From Rhodococcus sp. B50 (lineage in GTDB: Bacteria; Actinomycetota; Actinomycetes; Mycobacteriales; Mycobacteriaceae): 64,000 nucleotides of DNA. The DNA is taken from the NCBI RefSeq assembly GCF_013602415.1, contig NZ_WPAG02000002.1, positions 1,736,001 to 1,800,000 on the forward strand, read 5' to 3'. The notes below the pieces were generated by a model that made no database searches, was not told the origin of the DNA, and saw only the letters and a list, made by a program, of their open reading frames with translations. This document shows, piece by piece, positions 51,298-59,745 of this stretch (position 1 is the stretch's first letter; each line of letters starts with the position of its first letter). The translations under genes and the position numbers were made by a program.

Positions 51298-53589
51298 TCA
51301 GGACTTGTCGAGGTACGCGACGCGCTCGACGTCGAGCGCCGCCCGCACCATGCTCGCGAGCCCGGGATGGTGTTCGAGGCCGGGATCCTTCTCGGTCACC
51401 GTCCGGGAGAAGTCGCGTGCCGCCTCGATGACGTCGGCGTCGTCGACGAGCGAGAGCAACCGGAGCGTGGACACCGTGCCGGACTGGGCGACGCCGAGGA
51501 CGTCGCCCTCCCGGCGCAATTGCAGGTCGAGCTGGGCGAGTTGGAACCCGTCGGTGGTGCCGGCGACGGCCTCGAGCCGCATCATCGTCGGTGTGCCGGG
51601 CTTCGCGTCGGTCACGAGCAGACACAGCCCCTGGTGCCCACCACGGCCGACGCGACCGCGCAGCTGGTGCAGCTGGCTGACACCGAACCGATCGGCGTCG
51701 ACGATCACCATCACCGTCGCGTTCGGCACGTCGACACCGACCTCGACGACGGTCGTACACACCAATACGTCGAGCTCCGCTGCGTTGAAGGCCTGCATCA
51801 CGGCGTCCTTCTCGTCGCCGGGCAACCGGCCGTGCAGCAGCCCCACCCGCAGGTCGCGCAGCGGGCCGGAGGTCAGGAACTCGAACTGCTCGAGCACCGA
51901 GGTGGTCTCGGGTGGCGTCTGCTTGCCCTTCCCCGAGCCCGCCTGCTCGGGAGCGCCCGGATCGAGGAGCGCGTCGTCGTCGGCATCACCGTCGCCGATA
52001 CGCGAACACACCACATAGGCCTGTCTCCCCGCAGCGACCTCCTCGTGGATGCGCTCCCACGCCCGGTCGACCCACTTCGGGTGCACCTTCGCCGGCACCA
52101 CGCGACTGACGATCGGTGACCGGCCGCGGGGCAGTTCGCGCAGCGTCGAGACCTCGAGGTCGCCGAGCACGGTCATGGCGATGGTGCGCGGGATCGGCGT
52201 CGCAGTCATCACCAGCACGTGCGGGGACGCGCCGTCGCGGCCACGCGACCGCAGTGCGTCGCGCTGTTCGACGCCGAACCGGTGCTGCTCGTCGATCACC
52301 ACCAGACCCAGGTCGAAGAACTGCACCTTGTCCTCGATGAGCGCGTGGGTGCCGATGACGATCCCGGCATCTCCCGTCACCGCCTCGTTGAGCGCGGCCC
52401 GCTTGCGCGCGACACCCATCGAGCCGGTCAGCAAGGTCACGCGGGTCGCGAGTTCGTGGGCGCCCAGTTCGCCCGCCGCCGCGAGGTCGCCGAGCATCGT
52501 CGTCAACGAGCGGGCGTGCTGCGCCGCGAGCACTTCGGTGGGCGCGAGCAGGGCGCACTGCCGCCCGGAGTCGATCACCTGCAGCATCGCCCGCAGCGCA
52601 ACGATGGTCTTGCCCGAACCCACCTCGCCCTGGAGCAGTCGGTTCATCGGGTGTTCCCGGGCCAGATCGATGGAGATCTCCTCCGCCACGGCGAGCTGCC
52701 CGGCCGTCAGCTCGAAGGGCAGGCGCCGGTCGAACTCGTCGGCGATCCCACCGTCGCGGTGCGGGCAGGACGGCGCCGAACGCACCTCGACGTCGTGCCG
52801 GCGACCCGCGAGCACGAGCTGCACCGCGGCGGCCTCGTCGAATCGCAGGCGGTCGCGCGCACGGTCGATCTCCTGCTTCGTGTCGGGCAGGTGGATCGAC
52901 CGCAGGGCTTCGTCGAGGCCCACGAAGCCGTGCTCGTCGCGCACCCACTCGGGCAGCGGATCGTCGACGCGGTCGAGCTGGTCGAGCACCTGCCGCACGC
53001 AGCGCATGACGGTCCACGACTCGACCTCGCGGGTCGCGCGGTACATGGGGATCAGCGCACGGTCGAAGACCGACATGTCCACCCCGGAGCCGTCCTGGGC
53101 CGTGCGCGCGAGACCCGCCAGGGCACCGGCGCCCCGCACCCGCGCGGGCGCCGCCGAGACGAGGTCCTCCGCGTCGCGCGGCTCGGGCAGCACGAGATAG
53201 CTGGGGTGGGTCAGGCTCCACTTGTCGCGGAAGTACTTCACGGTGCCCGAGAACATCGCGCGCACGCCGGGCTTGATGTTGTGCTTGACCCGGTGCGGAT
53301 TGAAGAAGGTGACGTCGATGCTGTGGCGATCGGAGCGCAGCCGCACCGCGAGGCGTTTGCCGGCGCGGGACTTCATCGGCACCTCCTGCGCCGATTCGAC
53401 CCGCGCGATGATCGTGACGTGCTGGCCCTCCTCGGGACGGCTCTCGCCGAGCTCGGCGCCCTGGGTGGCGTAGCGGTGCGGATAGTGCCGCAGCAGATCT
53501 TCGACGGTGGCCATCCCGAACGCGTCGTGCAAGGCGTCCGCCGTCTTGCGGCCGAGAACATGATCGAGCCGGTCCGCGAGTGTCGCCAC
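51298..53589 (-). CDS. recG: ATP-dependent DNA helicase RecG
   Basis: RecG remodels stalled replication forks and branched DNA. From GTG 53589, with GAAGGGA upstream, it is 763 residues. The N-terminal wedge/OB domain is followed by the helicase motor with GEVGSGKT (Walker A), the variant box DEQH in VIDEQHRFGV and the RecG-specific end QLRGRVGRGGHQG. The longer ORF start at 53631 has no support. It lies after the DAK2 gene (45 bp gap) and before pyc. Confidence 0.95.
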   Translation of the reverse strand: MATLADRLDHVLGRKTADALHDAFGMATVEDLLRHYPHRYATQGAELGESRPEEGQHVTIIARVESAQEVPMKSRAGKRLAVRLRSDRHSIDVTFFNPHRVKHNIKPGVRAMFSGTVKYFRDKWSLTHPSYLVLPEPRDAEDLVSAAPARVRGAGALAGLARTAQDGSGVDMSVFDRALIPMYRATREVESWTVMRCVRQVLDQLDRVDDPLPEWVRDEHGFVGLDEALRSIHLPDTKQEIDRARDRLRFDEAAAVQLVLAGRRHDVEVRSAPSCPHRDGGIADEFDRRLPFELTAGQLAVAEEISIDLAREHPMNRLLQGEVGSGKTIVALRAMLQVIDSGRQCALLAPTEVLAAQHARSLTTMLGDLAAAGELGAHELATRVTLLTGSMGVARKRAALNEAVTGDAGIVIGTHALIEDKVQFFDLGLVVIDEQHRFGVEQRDALRSRGRDGASPHVLVMTATPIPRTIAMTVLGDLEVSTLRELPRGRSPIVSRVVPAKVHPKWVDRAWERIHEEVAAGRQAYVVCSRIGDGDADDDALLDPGAPEQAGSGKGKQTPPETTSVLEQFEFLTSGPLRDLRVGLLHGRLPGDEKDAVMQAFNAAELDVLVCTTVVEVGVDVPNATVMVIVDADRFGVSQLHQLRGRVGRGGHQGLCLLVTDAKPGTPTMMRLEAVAGTTDGFQLAQLDLQLRREGDVLGVAQSGTVSTLRLLSLVDDADVIEAARDFSRTVTEKDPGLEHHPGLASMVRAALDVERVAYLDKS

Positions 53590-53634
53590 TGCCGTCCCTT
53601 CCGCTACTCCTGCGGTGGCCTCGCGGCGCACCGG

Positions 53635-55344
53635 CTACTCGACGCCGAGCTGCAGCAGGTCGCTGCGCTGACCGCCCTGGTAGACCACCACGTCGATCTC
53701 CGGGTGGCGGCGATCGAGGTGGTCGGCCAGCTGCTCGACGAGTCCGTCGGGGGCGTCCGCACCGACCAGCATCGTCACGAGCTCGCCGCCCGCGGCGAGA
53801 ATCCTGTCGAGCAGCGACGCTCCCGCTGTCACCAGATCATGCTCGATCACTACGACATCATGGCCGGCGAGGCCGAGACTGTCGCCGGGCTCGCACGTTC
53901 CGACCCAGGTCAGAGCGCGTTCGTTCGCGTACCGCAGCGACCCCCAACGCACACACGACGCCGCCTCCGACATCGCGAAGGCGTCGTCGACGGTGGCCCG
54001 CATCGGATCGTGCACGGCCAACGACGCCAGCCCCTGGACCACCGAGGACGACGGCAGGAACATCACTTCGCGACCCTCCCGCCGCGCCCGGGCGCCCACG
54101 GCGACGACGTCCTGCGCGGAGAGCGCGCCGTTGGGCAGTACGAGGACGTCCCGGCTCGGCAGCGCCCTGATCGCCGAGAGCAACTCGTCCGGGACGGAGA
54201 TCTCCTCCGCCCGCAGCACCTGGGCGCCCTCCGCTTCGAACAGTTCGGCGGCACCGTCGCCGCCGACCACCGCGAGGACCGCCCGGGACTCCTCCCCCGC
54301 GCCGGTGTACGCCGGGACGACGGTCGTACCCGAGTCGCCGCACCCGCGACGCGCGGACTCGAGCGCGAAGCACGTGATGTCGATGCGGCGCAGGGCGCCG
54401 GCAGCGAGGCCGGCTTCGACCGCCGCTCCGGGATCGCAGCAGTGCACGTGCACGGACCAGCAACCCGACTCCCCGGCGACGATCGCTACGGAGTCGCCCA
54501 ACGCGTCGAGAGCCGAACGCAGGGTGTCGATGCGCGCACCGTCGGAGCTCTCGACGAGATACATCACCTCGTATTCCTGCTGGTCGCTGTCGTCACGGTC
54601 GTCTACGATCTCGGGTTCGACCACGGGACGCGAGGCACCGGCGAGCACCATCCGGCGGTCGGGTCGCGTTCCCGTGGTGACTTCGACCAGGCAGTCGAGC
54701 AGCACGAGCAGGCCGAGGCCGCCGGCGTCGACCACCCCGGCCTCGGCGAGGACGTCGAGCTGGGTGGTGGTGCGCTGCAGCGCCTCGGCCGCGGCGTCGG
54801 CGCTCGCGGCGACCACGTCGCACACGGTCGCATCGGTCTGCCGGGCGGCCCGGACGGCGCCGTCGGCTGCGGCTTCGAGGACACTGACGATGGTGCCCTT
54901 CGCGGGCGCGCTGAGCGCTCCGGTCACGAGTGTCGCGGCGTTCGAGAGAGCGGCGGCGAGATCCGCGGCGCCGACGGTCGTCAGCCCGGAGACCGCGTCG
55001 GCCACCCCGCGCAGGGCCTGCGCCAGGATGATCCCCGAATTGCCGCGTGCGCCGGCGAAGGCGCCGCGTGCGAGCCCCTCGGCGACGTCGGATGCGGTGA
55101 GCGCGCCGTCCGCAGGCCCGCCGATCCGGGCCGCGGCGGCCTGCAGGGTGATGAGCAGGTTGTTTCCGGTGTCCCCGTCGGGCACCGGAAAGACGTTGAG
55201 CGAGTTGATCTCGGCTCGGCGCTGTTCGAGCGCTTCCACACCGAACTCGACCCATCGGCGCAGCGCCCGCCCGTCCACCGTGTCCTCGGCTTCGAGCAAC
55301 GATCCCACCCCCTTCGCCTCTCGTCTCCGGGCCTCGTCCACCAC
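53635..55344 (-). CDS. DAK2/YloV family protein (FakA-like fatty-acid or glycerone kinase domain)
   Basis: A 569-residue protein. Residues about 40-220 form a DAK2 domain with NVFPVPDGDTGNN and GARGNSGIILAQ, the ATP/Mg and phosphate sites of dihydroxyacetone- and fatty-acid kinases. The remainder is a FakA-type C-terminal region. In Firmicutes FakA works with FakB to phosphorylate fatty acids; no FakB is here, so the substrate is unproven. It starts at GTG 55344 and is probably cotranscribed with recG. It is divergent from rpmB. Confidence 0.85.
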   Translation of the reverse strand: MVDEARRREAKGVGSLLEAEDTVDGRALRRWVEFGVEALEQRRAEINSLNVFPVPDGDTGNNLLITLQAAAARIGGPADGALTASDVAEGLARGAFAGARGNSGIILAQALRGVADAVSGLTTVGAADLAAALSNAATLVTGALSAPAKGTIVSVLEAAADGAVRAARQTDATVCDVVAASADAAAEALQRTTTQLDVLAEAGVVDAGGLGLLVLLDCLVEVTTGTRPDRRMVLAGASRPVVEPEIVDDRDDSDQQEYEVMYLVESSDGARIDTLRSALDALGDSVAIVAGESGCWSVHVHCCDPGAAVEAGLAAGALRRIDITCFALESARRGCGDSGTTVVPAYTGAGEESRAVLAVVGGDGAAELFEAEGAQVLRAEEISVPDELLSAIRALPSRDVLVLPNGALSAQDVVAVGARARREGREVMFLPSSSVVQGLASLAVHDPMRATVDDAFAMSEAASCVRWGSLRYANERALTWVGTCEPGDSLGLAGHDVVVIEHDLVTAGASLLDRILAAGGELVTMLVGADAPDGLVEQLADHLDRRHPEIDVVVYQGGQRSDLLQLGVE

Positions 55345-55544
55345 TACGATCGGCGCCGATCGCCACGGCGCCGAGCCCTGGCGAACAGGTTAGCCGCGAG
55401 CCGTCCCGGCGTCCGGTTTGGCCATCTGCCCTCGAGTTCGCTAAGCTTGCCGGGTTGCCTCGCACGGGTGGCTCGTTCCCTGTGTTCGCAGGGCGAAACA
55501 ACACAGACAGAAGATCTATCCACTAGACACAAGGAGTTCGCGAC

Positions 55545-55736
55545 ATGGCTGCCGTCTGCGACGTATGCGCCAAGGGCCCCGGCTTCGGGAAGTCGGTCTC
55601 GCACTCGCACCGGCGTACCAACCGTCGCTGGAACCCGAACATCCAGAGCGTGCGCGCTCAGGTTGCACCGGGCAACACCCGCAAGATGAACGTGTGCACC
55701 TCCTGCCTCAAGGCCGGCAAGGTCGTCCGCGGCTGA
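55545..55736 (+). CDS. rpmB: Large ribosomal subunit protein L28 (bL28)
   Basis: A 63-residue basic 50S protein. It begins [20 protein letters not shown] at ATG 55545 with AAGGAG upstream, and contains the pattern [14 protein letters not shown]. Cysteine pairs CDVC and CTSC make a zinc ribbon, so it is the zinc-containing type. It is a single gene followed by a strong hairpin, and faces the DAK2 gene across a 200-bp promoter region. Confidence 0.96.
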   Translation: MAAVCDVCAKGPGFGKSVSHSHRRTNRRWNPNIQSVRAQVAPGNTRKMNVCTSCLKAGKVVRG

Positions 55737-55753
55737 TTCCCGGTCGAGTCGTA

Positions 55754-55792
55754 GCGAAGGCCCCCTGCGCTGATTGCGCAGGGGGCCTTCGC
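55754..55792 (+). terminator. Terminator after rpmB
   Basis: A perfect 17-bp stem (55754-55770 with 55776-55792) closes on the pentaloop TGATT, 18 bp past the rpmB stop. Confidence 0.88.
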
Positions 55793-55824
55793 CGTTCGAT
55801 ACTGCGGCCGGATATCGTGCGGGA

Positions 55825-56643
55825 ATGACCGAGAACCAAATTTCCTTTCCTGCCGACAACGGCTCTCCTCACTCGCTGGTGAGTGTGGAAGACCGGGTCC
55901 TGCGGATTGCCGTAGCGACCTCCGAGTACGGCACCTCCCTGTCCCCCGTAGGGATGGAGCAGGGCATCGCGGCCCTGCGTGCGGCAGGCCCGGAGATCGG
56001 CGCTGTACTGCTCGTCGGCGAAGGCGCGAACTTCTGTGCGGGCGGCAACGTCCACGGATTCGCCACGGCCGAGGATCGCGGTGCCCACCTGTTCGACATC
56101 GCCAATCTCTTCCACGACTTCGTCCGCGAGCTGGACAAGGCCGCCGTCCCGGTCGTCGCCGCCGTGCACGGCTGGGCTGCGGGCGCAGGCATGAGCCTCG
56201 CGCTGCTCGCGGACATCGCGCTCGCCGGCCCGGGTACGAAGATGCGCGCCGCGTACCCCTCGATCGGCTTCTCGCCGGACGGCGGGATGTCGTGGACCCT
56301 GCCGCGGATCGTCGGCCCGGCGCGGGCGCGCGAGATCATCATGACCGATGCCGTGATCGGCGCCGACGAAGCCGTGCGCCTGGGTCTGCTGAGCCGGCTC
56401 GTCGCCGACGGGGAGATCCAGAGCGAGGGGTTGCGGCTCGCCCGGACCCTCGCCCACGGCCCGACGCAGTCCTACGCCTCGATCCGCTCGCTCGTCGCCG
56501 AGTCGGCAGGACGGTCGCTGTCGGAGCACCTCGACGCGGAAGCCGCCGCGATCTCCGCGGCCGCGACGAGCCCCACGGGCATCGAGGGCGTCGATTCGTT
56601 CGTCGCCAAGCGACGCCCCGATTGGGATTCGATCCGGGCCTGA
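55825..56643 (+). CDS. Enoyl-CoA hydratase/isomerase family protein
   Basis: A 272-residue crotonase-fold protein. The oxyanion-hole blocks are GANFCAGGNVHGF and AAVHGWAAGAGMSLALLADIALA; the usual catalytic Glu region reads YPSIGFSPDGGMSWTLPRIVG, where Asp replaces one of the two Glu of true hydratases, so the reaction may be an isomerase or another crotonase activity. The start is ATG 55825, within a few bases of GTGCGGGA. It stands alone, convergent with ung. Substrate unknown. Confidence 0.82.
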   Translation: MTENQISFPADNGSPHSLVSVEDRVLRIAVATSEYGTSLSPVGMEQGIAALRAAGPEIGAVLLVGEGANFCAGGNVHGFATAEDRGAHLFDIANLFHDFVRELDKAAVPVVAAVHGWAAGAGMSLALLADIALAGPGTKMRAAYPSIGFSPDGGMSWTLPRIVGPARAREIIMTDAVIGADEAVRLGLLSRLVADGEIQSEGLRLARTLAHGPTQSYASIRSLVAESAGRSLSEHLDAEAAAISAAATSPTGIEGVDSFVAKRRPDWDSIRA

Positions 56644-56671
56644 CGATCCGGCATCGGTGGCGGACCGGTGG

Positions 56672-57400
56672 TCAGGGCAGTCGCCAGTCCACCGGTTCGC
56701 CGCCCTGCTCGACGAGGAGAGCGTTCGCACGGGTGAACGGACGCGACCCGAAGAATCCACGGGAGGCCGACAGCGGGGACGGATGCGCCGACTTCACGGT
56801 GGGCACACCGCCGAGCATGGGTTCGAGGGTCGCCGCGTCGCGGCCCCACAGGATCGCGACGAGCGGGGTACCGCGCGCGACCAGCGCGCGGATGGCCTGC
56901 TCGGTCACCACCTCCCAGCCCTTGCCCCGATGCGAGGCCGGCTGGCCCGGCGCCACCGTGAGCACCCGATTGAGCAACAGGACTCCGTGCTGCGTCCACG
57001 GCGACAGGTCGCCCGTGGACGGCTGCGGCAGATCGAGATCCTCGGTGTACTCGCGGTAGATGTTGGCGAGACTGCGAGGGATCGGACGGACGTCCGGAGC
57101 CACCGAGAAGCTCAGTCCCACAGCGTGGCCGGGCGTCGGATAGGGGTCCTGCCCGACGATGAGTACCCGTACCGCTTCGAACGGCTGGGTGAAGGCGCGC
57201 AGCACGTTCGGCCCGGACGGCAGGTAGTTGCGTCCCGCGGCCAGTTCCGCGCGGAGGAACTGCCCCATCGCGGTGATGTCGTCGGCGACGGGTTCGAGCG
57301 CTCGAGCCCACCCGGGGTCGACGAGTTCGGAGAGGGGCCGACCGGACCGGGGTTCATCCTCTCCACCGGACGCGGACTGTGTGTCGACGGTGTCGGCCAC
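56672..57400 (-). CDS. ung: Uracil-DNA glycosylase
   Basis: Ung removes uracil from DNA. The 242-residue protein has the catalytic block GQDPYP (83-88, Asp85) and the DNA-recognition loop HPSPLS near the C-terminus. All essential residues are present. It begins at GTG 57400, three bases after the gamma carbonic anhydrase stop, and is the last gene of thiL-carbonic anhydrase-ung. Family assignment is unambiguous. Confidence 0.96.
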   Translation of the reverse strand: MADTVDTQSASGGEDEPRSGRPLSELVDPGWARALEPVADDITAMGQFLRAELAAGRNYLPSGPNVLRAFTQPFEAVRVLIVGQDPYPTPGHAVGLSFSVAPDVRPIPRSLANIYREYTEDLDLPQPSTGDLSPWTQHGVLLLNRVLTVAPGQPASHRGKGWEVVTEQAIRALVARGTPLVAILWGRDAATLEPMLGGVPTVKSAHPSPLSASRGFFGSRPFTRANALLVEQGGEPVDWRLP

Positions 57401-57403
57401 CTG

Positions 57404-57931
57404 TCACTCCTGGTCGATACGGCGGAGAGCGGTCCGGTAGTAGGCCGCGTTCGCCGCGTACATCTCTGCGTTGGCGTCGAAGTTGTTCTCGGGAATTTCG
57501 TACCCTTCGCGGACCTTCGCGGGGATGCCCATCGCCATGCGGCGGGGCGGAAGTTCGAATCGCGGAGGGATCAGGGCGCCGGCGGCGACCTGAGCACCGG
57601 CACCGATGACCGATCCGTTGAGGACGAGCGAACCCGATCCGATCAGTGCACCGTCGCCGATGGTGGAACCCTCGATGTGTGCGTTGTGGCCGACGACGCA
57701 CCGCGCGCCGATGACGGTGGCCTCGATCGCGGTGCAGTGGATGATCGTGCCGTCCTGGATGTTGGTCTTCTCCCCCACGGTGATCGTGCCGTAGTCTCCG
57801 CGCAGCACCGCGGAGGGCCATACGGAGGCCCCGGCACCGAGGGTGACGTTGCCGATCACGACCGCGTCGGGGTGAACCCACGCGTCGGGATGGATATCGG
57901 GGACACGCTCGCCGAGTGCGTAGACAGCCAT
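57404..57931 (-). CDS. Gamma carbonic anhydrase-like hexapeptide-repeat protein
   Basis: A 175-residue left-handed beta-helix protein of the gamma carbonic anhydrase/YrdA group. It is built of repeats such as VVIGNVTLGAGASVWPSAVLRGD, and has three probable metal-binding His in GTIIHCTA and VVGHNAHIEG. It lacks the extra loop of Cam, so activity is uncertain; many relatives are acetyltransferase-like or metal-binding proteins. ATG 57931 gives the expected M-A-V-Y-A-L-G start. It is placed between thiL and ung. Confidence 0.85.
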   Translation of the reverse strand: MAVYALGERVPDIHPDAWVHPDAVVIGNVTLGAGASVWPSAVLRGDYGTITVGEKTNIQDGTIIHCTAIEATVIGARCVVGHNAHIEGSTIGDGALIGSGSLVLNGSVIGAGAQVAAGALIPPRFELPPRRMAMGIPAKVREGYEIPENNFDANAEMYAANAAYYRTALRRIDQE

Positions 57932-57942
57932 GACTGCAGAAC

Positions 57943-59001
57943 CTATCTCGAGTCGGGACCTCGAGATGCAGCGCCCGGCGCGAAGCTCTCCCAGCCTCCG
58001 GATCCGCTCCGGCTTTTCCCGTCGACAGTGACACCGGCGCCCTCGAGCACCACCCCGATCGGCCGCCATCCGTCCGGGAGGGCGACCTCGCGCGGGAAAC
58101 ATGCGGCGAGGGCGTGGTCCTCGCCGCCGGTGAGGATCCACTCCCACGGGTCGGCCGCCAGCGCCTCGCCGGCCTTCCGCAGCTGCGTGTCGGGAGCGAG
58201 CGCAGCGGCGTCCAGGTCGATCGCGACCTCCGAGGCGGCACAGATGTGCCCGAGGTCGGCGACGAGACCGTCGGAGATATCGGTGCAGGCGTGGGCGCCC
58301 GCCGCAGCCGCAGCAGGACCTGCGACGTAGGGCGGAGCGGGCACGAGATGGGACGCGACGAGCTCGGGAAATTCCCGGTTGCCGGCGAGCAGCAGAGCGA
58401 GGCCGGCCGCCGAGCGACCGGTGCTGCCGGCGAGTGCGACGACGTCCCCGGGCTGGGCGGTCGAGCGGAGCAGCGGGGGTCGTCCCTCGAGTTCGCCGAG
58501 TACGGTGACCGAAACGATCACCTGGCCGGCCTGCACGAGGTCGCCTCCCACGACTCCGGCGCCGATCTCCTCCGCGGCTTCTCCGATTCCCGTGGAGATG
58601 CCGTCGAGTACGGCGACGGGAGTGTCGGGCGGGCACCCGAGACCGACGACGAAAGCGGTGGGGCGCGCCCCGACCGCGGCGACGTCCGCTCCGTTCTGGG
58701 CGACGGCCTTGCGTCCGACCTGCTGCGGGCTGGACCAGTCGAGCCGAAAGTGACGTCCTTCGACGAGCATGTCGGTCGAGATCGCGATACGGCCGTCGGC
58801 CGCTGCGACGACCGCAGCGTCGTGCCCCGGACCGACGAGCGTGCTGCGTGGCTGTCGCCGCGCCCTCACCGCCCGCTCGATCACGGGGAATTCCCCGATG
58901 TCGGAGACGGTGGGTCCGGTCGGGTTCGTCACGGTGACGGTCGCCTCTTTCTCGGTCGGCGGTGGGAGAGAGCCGGCACGTGTCCTGCTACGTTCGGTCA
59001 C
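57943..59001 (-). CDS. thiL: Thiamine-monophosphate kinase
   Basis: ThiL makes thiamine diphosphate from thiamine monophosphate, the last step of vitamin B1 activation. The 352-residue protein has the PurM/ThiL fold with GPGHDAAVVA and TDISDGLVADLGHI, the Asp-rich metal sites. GTG 59001 is preceded by AGGGGG at about nine bases. It heads thiL-carbonic anhydrase-ung. No riboswitch is visible upstream, in the short gap to the divergent DUF3515 gene. Confidence 0.93.
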   Translation of the reverse strand: MTERSRTRAGSLPPPTEKEATVTVTNPTGPTVSDIGEFPVIERAVRARRQPRSTLVGPGHDAAVVAAADGRIAISTDMLVEGRHFRLDWSSPQQVGRKAVAQNGADVAAVGARPTAFVVGLGCPPDTPVAVLDGISTGIGEAAEEIGAGVVGGDLVQAGQVIVSVTVLGELEGRPPLLRSTAQPGDVVALAGSTGRSAAGLALLLAGNREFPELVASHLVPAPPYVAGPAAAAAGAHACTDISDGLVADLGHICAASEVAIDLDAAALAPDTQLRKAGEALAADPWEWILTGGEDHALAACFPREVALPDGWRPIGVVLEGAGVTVDGKSRSGSGGWESFAPGAASRGPDSR

Positions 59002-59040
59002 GCTACCGCCCCCTGTCCCCGAGCCCGGATTCTGGACACG

Positions 59041-59643
59041 ATGAACGACACCTCTGCTTCCGACCGCGAGCCCTCCGACGACGTCCCTGCCGAGGCACCC
59101 GAATCGGATGCGACCCGCCGCAGTCCCGCCCTGATCGCCACGGCGATCGCACTGCCCGTCGCTCTCCTGGTCGGCGTGGTGGTGGCGGCGGTGACGGTAT
59201 CCCGGTCACCTGTGAACACGCCTGTCGGTCTGGGTCCCGTGCCCGCCCCCGAGGCCGAATCCGAGTCGTGCGCGCAGTTGCTCGAGGCCCTGCCCGAGGA
59301 GCTCGGCGACTACACGCACGCCGAACTGGCCGACCCGGCTCCGGTGGGCGCTGCGGCCTGGCAGTCCGACGACGGCGACGAGGTGGTTCTGCGCTGCGGC
59401 CTCGACCGGCCCGACGAGTTCGACCAGGCGGCGGCTCTGCAGGTGATCGACGAGGTGCAGTGGTTCGAGGTGTCGGGAGCCGAGCAGGGCATCCCGGCGA
59501 GCACGTGGTTCGCGGTCGATCGTCCGGTCTACGTGGCGCTGACCGTGCCCGACGGTTCCGGGCCGACCCCGCTGCAGGACGTCACGGCGGCGATCGAAGC
59601 GACGCTCCCGCAGCAGGAGATCGATCCGGCGCCGGTCCGCTGA
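59041..59643 (+). CDS. DUF3515 membrane-anchored protein
   Basis: A 200-residue protein with a single N-terminal span at about 28-51 (LIATAIALPVALLVGVVVAAV) after an acidic cytoplasmic lead, and an extracytoplasmic domain with one disulfide-capable Cys pair (SCAQLLEALP and LRCGLDRP). It belongs to DUF3515, an actinobacterial family found beside thiL/ung in M. tuberculosis; no function is known. Divergent from thiL. A 29-bp duplication overlaps its 3' end so that the stop codon region is present twice. Confidence 0.8.
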   Translation: MNDTSASDREPSDDVPAEAPESDATRRSPALIATAIALPVALLVGVVVAAVTVSRSPVNTPVGLGPVPAPEAESESCAQLLEALPEELGDYTHAELADPAPVGAAAWQSDDGDEVVLRCGLDRPDEFDQAAALQVIDEVQWFEVSGAEQGIPASTWFAVDRPVYVALTVPDGSGPTPLQDVTAAIEATLPQQEIDPAPVR

Positions 59644-59680
59644 GCCGGACAGATCCGGCGCCGAGCCGCTGAGCCGGACA
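59623..59680. repeat. 29-bp tandem duplication at the DUF3515 3' end
   Basis: GATCCGGCGCCG...CGCTGAGCCGGACA occurs at 59623-59651 and 59652-59680 with two mismatches. The first copy contains the DUF3515 stop codon; the second copy sits just after. Confidence 0.9.
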
Positions 59681-59685
59681 GATGA

Positions 59686-59727
59686 AGGTCGGCCCCGGCA
59701 CCGTGGATGTGGTGCCGGGGCCGACCT
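59686..59727. terminator. Bidirectional terminator between DUF3515 and the CoA-transferase gene
   Basis: A perfect 17-bp stem AGGTCGGCCCCGGCACC (59686-59702) with 59711-59727 and an eight-base loop lies between two convergent genes. Confidence 0.85.
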
Positions 59728-59745
59728 ATCTCGTCGCCGCATCGA

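Noticed and set aside
52219..55689. Long open frame on the plus strand opposite recG and the DAK2 gene
   Set aside because: It is an antisense shadow; both minus-strand genes have intact family motifs.
57943..59040. TPP riboswitch for thiL
   Set aside because: Only a short gap separates thiL from the divergent gene and it contains none of the conserved thi-box elements.
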